This document shows positions 7,217-11,916 of a stretch of DNA of 11,916 nucleotides, one piece after another (the stretch's first letter is position 1; the number at the start of each line of letters is the position of its first letter). The translations under genes were made by a program, and so were the position numbers. The notes beneath the pieces are model-generated. The model did not search any database and was not told the DNA's origin. It saw only the letters and a program-made list of their open reading frames with translations. Source of the stretch: Bacteroidota bacterium (GTDB lineage Bacteria; Bacteroidota; Bacteroidia; UKL13-3); contig CANHRW010000041.1 of NCBI GenBank assembly GCA_947462865.1, forward strand, positions 1 through 11,916. Direction: 5' to 3'.

Positions 7217-8305
7217 TTATGAATATTTCTCGTTGAACTTGACTTTGATGTCTGTAAAAATATCTTTCACTTCTTGCTCTTTCGACTTATCAGAAATCAA
7301 CAAAACATCTGGTGTATCAACAACAATTAAGTCTTGAACCCCATTCAAAACAACCATTTTAGAGGCGGGAGCCAACGATTTATCTACCATACAATTGGTG
7401 GTATTGTAAGTTAAAATATGTGTACCCTTTTTTACATTTTGGTCTACATCCTTTTCTGAAATATCATACAAAGAAATCCAAGTACCTAAATCGTTCCAGC
7501 CAAATGTAGCAGGCAACACATACACATTTGAAGCTTTTTCCATGATTCCGTAATCTATAGAAACAGCCCTTGTTTGCTCATAAATTTGCTGTATCACTTC
7601 CGATTCTTTGTCTGTAAAATAGGCATCTAAGGCCTCTTTAAACAGCGCAAACTGATCAGGTACAAATTCTTTGAATGCCGATTTAATGGTAGAAATACTG
7701 AAAATGAAAATTCCGGCATTCCATAAAAAATCTCCACTGTTTAAAAAGGCTTTAGCCAAATCTAACGATGGCTTTTCTGTAAAGGTTTTCACCTTTTTGA
7801 GTTCGTTGTCACCTTCTAAATATTGGATATAACCATAACCTGTATCTGGCCTAGTTGGGTGAATTCCCAAAGTAACCAATGCATGATTTTTTTGTGCAAA
7901 ACGAATAGCCTGTTGCACATTGGCTAAAAACAAATTCTCATCTAAAATTAAGTGGTCACTTGGTGCAACTATACAAATTGCATGTGTATTTATTTTACTG
8001 ATTTTACCACAGGCATAAGCAACACAGGCTGCCGTATTTTTACCCATTGGCTCAGCTAAAATTTGCTGGGTTTGTATTGAAGGCAATTGCTCTTTCACCA
8101 AACCAACATAGCCCTGATTGGTTACGACATAAATATTCTCAGGTAAAAAATCGTGTAAAAACCTTTTGTAGGTTTGTTGCAATAAAGAGCTTCCGGTACC
8201 AAGAATATCTAAAAACTGCTTTGGATAATTGCTTCTGCTTGATGGCCAAAAGCGGCTGCCAATACCGCCCGCCATGATAATTGCATAATTATTTTTGTTT
8301 TGCAT
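7217..8305 (-). CDS. manC: Mannose-1-phosphate guanylyltransferase
   Basis: This 362-residue enzyme makes GDP-mannose from mannose-1-phosphate and GTP, the precursor for mannose, fucose and rhamnose residues in LPS and capsule. The nucleotidyltransferase signature AGGIGSRFWPSSR covers residues 12-24, with the catalytic Lys29 in YPKQF. Further blocks are EPMGKNTAA (85-93), VAPSDH (113-118) with a metal-binding Asp, GYGYIQ (156-161), FTEKP (175-179), WNAGIF (195-200), YGIMEKA (252-258) and WNDLGTW (270-276). It ends at about 360 residues and so lacks the C-terminal phosphomannose isomerase cupin found in the bifunctional enzymes of around 470 residues. It is the first gene of a minus-strand pair with ldcA and is divergent from recQ. 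The symbol follows the family; some annotations use manC1, cpsB or rfbM for the same activity. Confidence 0.93.
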   Translation of the reverse strand: MQNKNNYAIIMAGGIGSRFWPSSRSNYPKQFLDILGTGSSLLQQTYKRFLHDFLPENIYVVTNQGYVGLVKEQLPSIQTQQILAEPMGKNTAACVAYACGKISKINTHAICIVAPSDHLILDENLFLANVQQAIRFAQKNHALVTLGIHPTRPDTGYGYIQYLEGDNELKKVKTFTEKPSLDLAKAFLNSGDFLWNAGIFIFSISTIKSAFKEFVPDQFALFKEALDAYFTDKESEVIQQIYEQTRAVSIDYGIMEKASNVYVLPATFGWNDLGTWISLYDISEKDVDQNVKKGTHILTYNTTNCMVDKSLAPASKMVVLNGVQDLIVVDTPDVLLISDKSKEQEVKDIFTDIKVKFNEKYS

Positions 8306-8472
8306 AGTTTAAATCAGACGCAAATTAGCTTGTATTTTCCAAAGATTTCATAGTATTATTTTAAAATTAGAAATGTTAGGCTTAACTTAGTACACAGATA
8401 TTTAAACAAGCAATCGAGCAATTTTACGGCATACTATTCGTTTATATTGCTCTTTTACAATTACTTATAGAA
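8306..8472. promoter_or_regulatory. Divergent spacer between manC (-) and recQ (+)
   Basis: This 167-bp AT-rich gap must hold promoters for both genes. On the minus strand AATCTTTG (complement of 8340-8347) matches seven of eight positions of TAnnTTTG and would give manC a leader of about 30 bases, but no good TTTG lies upstream at proper spacing. On the plus strand only weaker -7-like sites (TATATTG at 8443-8449) were seen. A 7-bp inverted repeat, GAGCAAT (8416-8422) with ATTGCTC (8446-8452), precedes recQ and is followed by TTTT. No open reading frame or RNA gene was recognised in it. Confidence 0.4.
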
Positions 8473-10692
8473 ATGGCTGAACAAAATCGCCCAATATTAA
8501 ACAACAAAAAAGAACCTGTAGATTTAAAACAAGCACTCAATACCTACTTTGGGTTCAATAGTTTTAAAGGTGAACAAGAACAGATTATTACCAATTTATT
8601 GGCCGGTAACGACACTTTTGTAATTATGCCAACCGGTGGAGGAAAATCTGTGTGTTACCAATTGCCTGCCATGATCATGCCAGGAACAGCTATCATCATT
8701 TCGCCACTTATTGCATTGATGAAAAACCAGGTAGATGCTTTGCGGTCACTCTCTCATGACAAAGTAGCTCATTTTCTGAACTCTTCTCTAAATAAGGGCG
8801 AAATCAGTACTGTAAAAAAGGACATCAATGCGGGTCAAACCAAAATGTTATACATTGCTCCTGAAACACTCAAAAAAGATGAGACTCTCGATTTTTTAAA
8901 AACAATTGACATTTCTTTTGTAGCCGTTGATGAAGCCCATTGTATCTCAGAATGGGGGCATGATTTCAGACCAGAATACCGCAGAATTAAACAAATGGTG
9001 AAAGAAATCAAAGATGTTCCAATGATTGCCTTGACTGCTACAGCTACACCAAAAGTTCAGTCAGATATCATGAAAAACCTGCAAATGTCTGATGCAACAG
9101 TTTATAAATCTTCGTTTAACAGAGCCAATCTATATTACGACATTCGGTCAAAAGGTAAAAAAGGTGAAGCCATCAAAGAAATTGTATCTTTTATTAAGGC
9201 AAGACAAGGAAAGTCAGGAATTATTTACTGTTTGAGCAGAAAAAGAGTAGATGAAATTGCAGGCATTTTACAAGCAAATGGCATCAAGGCTTTGCCATAC
9301 CATGCAGGGCTAGATGCTAAAGTAAGGGCTGACCACCAAGACCGTTTTTTAATGGAGGATGCCGATGTGATAGTTGCAACCATTGCTTTTGGTATGGGAA
9401 TAGACAAGCCAGATGTGCGCTTTGTAATTCATTACGATATCCCAAAAAGTATTGAAGGTTACTACCAAGAAACAGGTAGAGGCGGACGTGATGGACTAGT
9501 AGGAGAATGCGTGCTGTTTTATAATCCTGCCGATATAGATAAACTTGAAAAATTCTTAAAGGATAAACCTGTAGCAGAGAGAGAAATAGGTGAGTTATTG
9601 ATTTTTGAAACCCAAGCTTTTGCTGAATCTGCATCGTGTAGAAGAAAATTTTTATTGCACTATTTTGGGGAAGAATTTGATGATAAAAATTGCAATGCCA
9701 TGTGCGACAATTGCAAGCATCCTAAAGAAAAAGAAGAGGCAACAGCTGCTGCTGTTCATGCACTTGAACTAATTGCAGAGGTAAAAGGCAAATACAATTT
9801 AAAACACATTGTAGATGTATTGATGGGTCATAAAACGCATGAAATTACCATGAGTGGACACCACGAACTTGCCGTTTTTGGAGTAGGCAAATCACGTGAA
9901 GAAAACTATTGGAAATCTGTTATCAGACAATTGCTCTTGCAAGGTTATATCACCAAAAATATTGAAAATTATGGGCTATTGAGTTTAAATGAAAAAGGGC
10001 TGTCGTTTATACAAACACCTGCTCCATTTGCCATTAGCTTAGACCATAAATTCGAAAAAGTAGCTGATGATGATGACAGCAATCCTGAACCTGAGGGTGT
10101 TTATGACGAAGCATTACTTGAATTGCTCAAAGAGCTCAGAAAAAAAATAGCCAAAGAAAAAGGTTTACCTCCTTACATTATTTTCCAGGAGCCTTCATTA
10201 GAAGAAATGGCCTTAAAATATCCTATTACGCTAGAAGAAATAAGTAAAATAGCTGGTGTAAGTAGTGGCAAAGCCAACAAGTTTGGAAAGCCATTTGCAG
10301 AACTCATCGATAAATATGTCAAAGAAAACGACATCGAAAGAACTGAAGATATTGTTATTAAGTCTGTTGTCAATAAATCTGCGCGTAAAATTGCCATTAT
10401 CACAAATATTGACAAAAGGGTTTCTCTCGATGACATAGCTAGAGGCCAAGGCTTAAAAAAAGAAGAGCTATTAATAGAGATAGAAAACATTGTCAATAGT
10501 GGAACTAAGCTCAATTTAAAAGCATATGTCTATGAAATTACCGAAGAAGAAATTGTAGATGAAGTGATGGATTTTTTTAGAAGCACCCCTGACAATGTTA
10601 TGGCTTCAGCCCTTAAAGAATACGGTGAAGAATTTAGCAAAGACGACTTACAATTGATGCATATTCATTTCATCTCAGAAATGGCAAACTAA
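8473..10692 (+). CDS. recQ: ATP-dependent DNA helicase RecQ with extended C-terminus
   Basis: This 739-residue 3'-5' helicase acts in recombination and fork repair. The motifs in order are Q-motif FGFNSFKGEQ (26-35), Walker A PTGGGKS (53-59), DEAH box (153-156) followed by the RecQ aromatic-rich loop CISEWGHDFRPEY, TATAT motif III (188-192), and motif VI QETGRGGRDG (332-341). The zinc site is Cys389, Cys407, Cys411 and Cys414. A winged-helix RQC domain covers about 425-515 and an HRDC domain about 543-620. Residues about 625-739 form an extra C-terminal region with helix-turn-helix character (VSLDDIARGQGLKKEELLIEI, acidic tail); E. coli RecQ is about 610 residues. The ATG at 8473 gives 25 residues before the Q-motif, similar to other RecQ proteins. 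It stands alone: divergent from manC, while kup downstream has its own promoter. No terminator was seen after the stop. Confidence 0.96.
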   Translation: MAEQNRPILNNKKEPVDLKQALNTYFGFNSFKGEQEQIITNLLAGNDTFVIMPTGGGKSVCYQLPAMIMPGTAIIISPLIALMKNQVDALRSLSHDKVAHFLNSSLNKGEISTVKKDINAGQTKMLYIAPETLKKDETLDFLKTIDISFVAVDEAHCISEWGHDFRPEYRRIKQMVKEIKDVPMIALTATATPKVQSDIMKNLQMSDATVYKSSFNRANLYYDIRSKGKKGEAIKEIVSFIKARQGKSGIIYCLSRKRVDEIAGILQANGIKALPYHAGLDAKVRADHQDRFLMEDADVIVATIAFGMGIDKPDVRFVIHYDIPKSIEGYYQETGRGGRDGLVGECVLFYNPADIDKLEKFLKDKPVAEREIGELLIFETQAFAESASCRRKFLLHYFGEEFDDKNCNAMCDNCKHPKEKEEATAAAVHALELIAEVKGKYNLKHIVDVLMGHKTHEITMSGHHELAVFGVGKSREENYWKSVIRQLLLQGYITKNIENYGLLSLNEKGLSFIQTPAPFAISLDHKFEKVADDDDSNPEPEGVYDEALLELLKELRKKIAKEKGLPPYIIFQEPSLEEMALKYPITLEEISKIAGVSSGKANKFGKPFAELIDKYVKENDIERTEDIVIKSVVNKSARKIAIITNIDKRVSLDDIARGQGLKKEELLIEIENIVNSGTKLNLKAYVYEITEEEIVDEVMDFFRSTPDNVMASALKEYGEEFSKDDLQLMHIHFISEMAN

Positions 10693-10708
10693 GTCTTAAA
10701 AAAATTAG

Positions 10709-10738
10709 TTTGATTCTGCTGTCTAAATGATACATTTG
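10709..10738 (+). promoter_or_regulatory. Consensus Bacteroidota promoter for kup
   Basis: TTTG at 10709-10712 and TACATTTG at 10731-10738, 18 bases apart, match every fixed position of the -33 TTTG / -7 TAnnTTTG consensus. The expected transcription start at about 10743-10746 leaves a leader of only about 15 bases before the GTG at 10759. It lies 17 bases after the recQ stop, so kup need not be read from recQ. Confidence 0.75.
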
Positions 10739-10758
10739 TTCCCTGATTATATTTTCAA

Positions 10759-11916
10759 GTGGATCATCATCATGAGAATAGCCACAAAGTTTCTGTGGCT
10801 GGGCTTATTGTAGCCCTGGGCATTATCTATGGAGACATAGGCACTTCACCGCTTTATGTAGTAAAAGCCATCATAAAAGGACGAGAAATTAGTGAACAGT
10901 TAATTTACGGAGGATTGTCTTGTATTGTTTGGACAATTACCCTTCTCACTACCGTTAAATATGTAACCCTTGCCCTCAAAGCTGACAACAATGGAGAAGG
11001 CGGAATATTTTCGCTTTTTGCACTTGTAAAAAGAAGAAAGCCTTATTTAATTGTACCAGCCATTATTGGTGGCTGTACATTATTAGCTGACGGCATGATT
11101 ACTCCTCCTATTTCGGTGTCGTCTGCAGTAGAAGGATTACTTATTTTAAACCCTGATATTCCAACCATTCCAATTGTGTTGAGCATTATTACGCTGTTGT
11201 TTTTAATGCAAAGAATGGGAACTTCAATTGTAGGTAAGATGTTTGGCCCCGTAATGTTAATTTGGTTTAGCATGTTGGGCGTTTTAGGCACTTTATCAAT
11301 TGTTCAAAACCCCGCCATATTAAAAGCATTGAACCCCTATTATGCTTACGATTTTTTGGTAAATTATCCTGAAGGTTTTTGGTTATTAGGAGCAGTTTTT
11401 TTATGCTCTACTGGTGCAGAAGCCCTATATTCAGACATGGGACACTGTGGTAAAAACAATATCAGAGTCAGTTGGGCTTTTGTAAAAGTCACTTTGCTTT
11501 TAAACTATTTTGGTCAGGGCGCATGGGTATTGCAACACTTACATACTAGAATTCCTGTAGAGCAAAATCCGTTTTTCTCAATCATGCCAGAATGGTTTTT
11601 ATTAACCGGTATTGTAGTAGCAACTGTAGCTGCTATTATTGCTTCACAAGCTTTAATTAGCGGTTCATTTACACTTGTAGCAGAAGCACTCAGACTCAAC
11701 GTTTGGCCTAAAGTAACCATCAAGTATCCAACCAATTTAAAAGGACAAATTTACGTGCCAAGTGTCAATTGGATTTTATGGATAGGTTGCGTAACCATTG
11801 TTTTGTATTTTAAAGAATCAGCAAAAATGGAGGCAGCTTATGGACTTGCCATTATCATTACCATGATTATGACTACCATACTACTCATGAATTTCTTGCA
11901 AAAAATTAAAGCTCCA
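10759..11916 (+). CDS. kup: Kup potassium uptake transporter (partial, 3' end beyond window)
   Basis: The first 386 codons of a Kup/HAK/KT family K+ importer (H+ symport, inner membrane) run in frame to the last base. Conserved segments are GDIGTSPLYV (25-34, first membrane helix, with the acidic residue needed for transport), NNGEGGIFSLFALV (77-90), ADGMITPPISV (110-120), STGAEALYSDMGHCGK (217-232), FGQGAWVL near 251-258 and ASQALISGSFTLV near 295-307. The GTG at 10759 is the only usual start between the in-frame TGA at 10744-10746 and the first helix. It gives a short His-rich beginning (MDHHHENSHK) like other Bacteroidota Kup proteins. The ATG at 10772 is in a different frame and reaches a stop after 13 codons. 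Intact Kup is usually 620-670 residues, so about 40 percent, including the cytoplasmic C-terminal part, is missing. Confidence 0.93.
   Translation, partial: MDHHHENSHKVSVAGLIVALGIIYGDIGTSPLYVVKAIIKGREISEQLIYGGLSCIVWTITLLTTVKYVTLALKADNNGEGGIFSLFALVKRRKPYLIVPAIIGGCTLLADGMITPPISVSSAVEGLLILNPDIPTIPIVLSIITLLFLMQRMGTSIVGKMFGPVMLIWFSMLGVLGTLSIVQNPAILKALNPYYAYDFLVNYPEGFWLLGAVFLCSTGAEALYSDMGHCGKNNIRVSWAFVKVTLLLNYFGQGAWVLQHLHTRIPVEQNPFFSIMPEWFLLTGIVVATVAAIIASQALISGSFTLVAEALRLNVWPKVTIKYPTNLKGQIYVPSVNWILWIGCVTIVLYFKESAKMEAAYGLAIIITMIMTTILLMNFLQKIKAP

Noticed and set aside
9317..9634. 105-codon minus-strand open frame inside recQ
   Set aside because: It lies opposite the helicase motif VI region; the translated sequence has no domain features and is a by-product of the recQ codons.
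10772..10813. ATG at 10772 as the start of a small gene
   Set aside because: It runs only 13 codons out of frame with kup before a stop and has no supporting features.
11043..11735. Two minus-strand open frames opposite kup
   Set aside because: The plus strand encodes continuous Kup motifs through the whole stretch, so these are antisense shadows.
1..11916. CRISPR arrays, insertion sequences, tRNA/rRNA genes, toxin-antitoxin or defence cassettes
   Set aside because: No regularly spaced repeats, transposase motifs, cloverleaf-like stretches or small paired genes were seen; nearly all of the window is explained by recognisable housekeeping genes.

Overview
The window looks like ordinary chromosome from a member of the Bacteroidota. 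The reasons are the AT-rich composition; a short primary sigma factor of 287 residues with no region 1.1; a fused SpmA-SpmB membrane protein of the type common in this phylum; FeoA and FeoB as separate adjacent genes; a RecQ with a long C-terminal extension; few Shine-Dalgarno sequences; and promoter-like sites matching the Bacteroidota -33 TTTG / -7 TAnnTTTG consensus. The sequence does not let me name the class or genus with confidence.

Layout. Positions 1-1340 (+) hold the 3' end of an MsbA-like ABC exporter gene and a family 9 glycosyltransferase, overlapping as TAATG; this is an envelope glycan or lipid unit. Positions 1360-3729 (+) hold a 19-bp perfect palindrome (probable metal-regulator operator), feoA and feoB (Fe2+ import, coupled as TAGTG). 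Positions 3878-4741 (+) hold the primary sigma factor gene rpoD, closed by a strong intrinsic terminator at 4744-4777. Positions 4861-6291 (+) hold the fused SpmAB protein, whose stop codon overlaps that of the convergent ldcA by four bases. Positions 6288-8305 (-) hold manC (GDP-mannose synthesis) followed 8 bases later by ldcA (LD-carboxypeptidase, murein recycling), probably one transcript. A 167-bp divergent spacer separates manC from recQ (8473-10692, +). The kup potassium transporter gene (10759 to the window end, +) is cut by the window edge. It starts at a GTG and sits just downstream of a full consensus promoter.

The genes are mostly housekeeping: envelope building and recycling (ABC exporter, glycosyltransferase, ManC, LdcA), ion uptake (FeoAB, Kup), transcription (sigma) and DNA repair (RecQ). 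I found no CRISPR array, transposon, prophage, tRNA, rRNA or defence island, and I do not claim a new system here. The points most worth checking are the palindrome before feoA, the SpmAB fusion in a lineage not known to sporulate, the terminator-free convergent overlap, the RecQ C-terminal extension, and the small dyads upstream of rpoD and recQ. All intergenic gaps are shorter than 300 bases.
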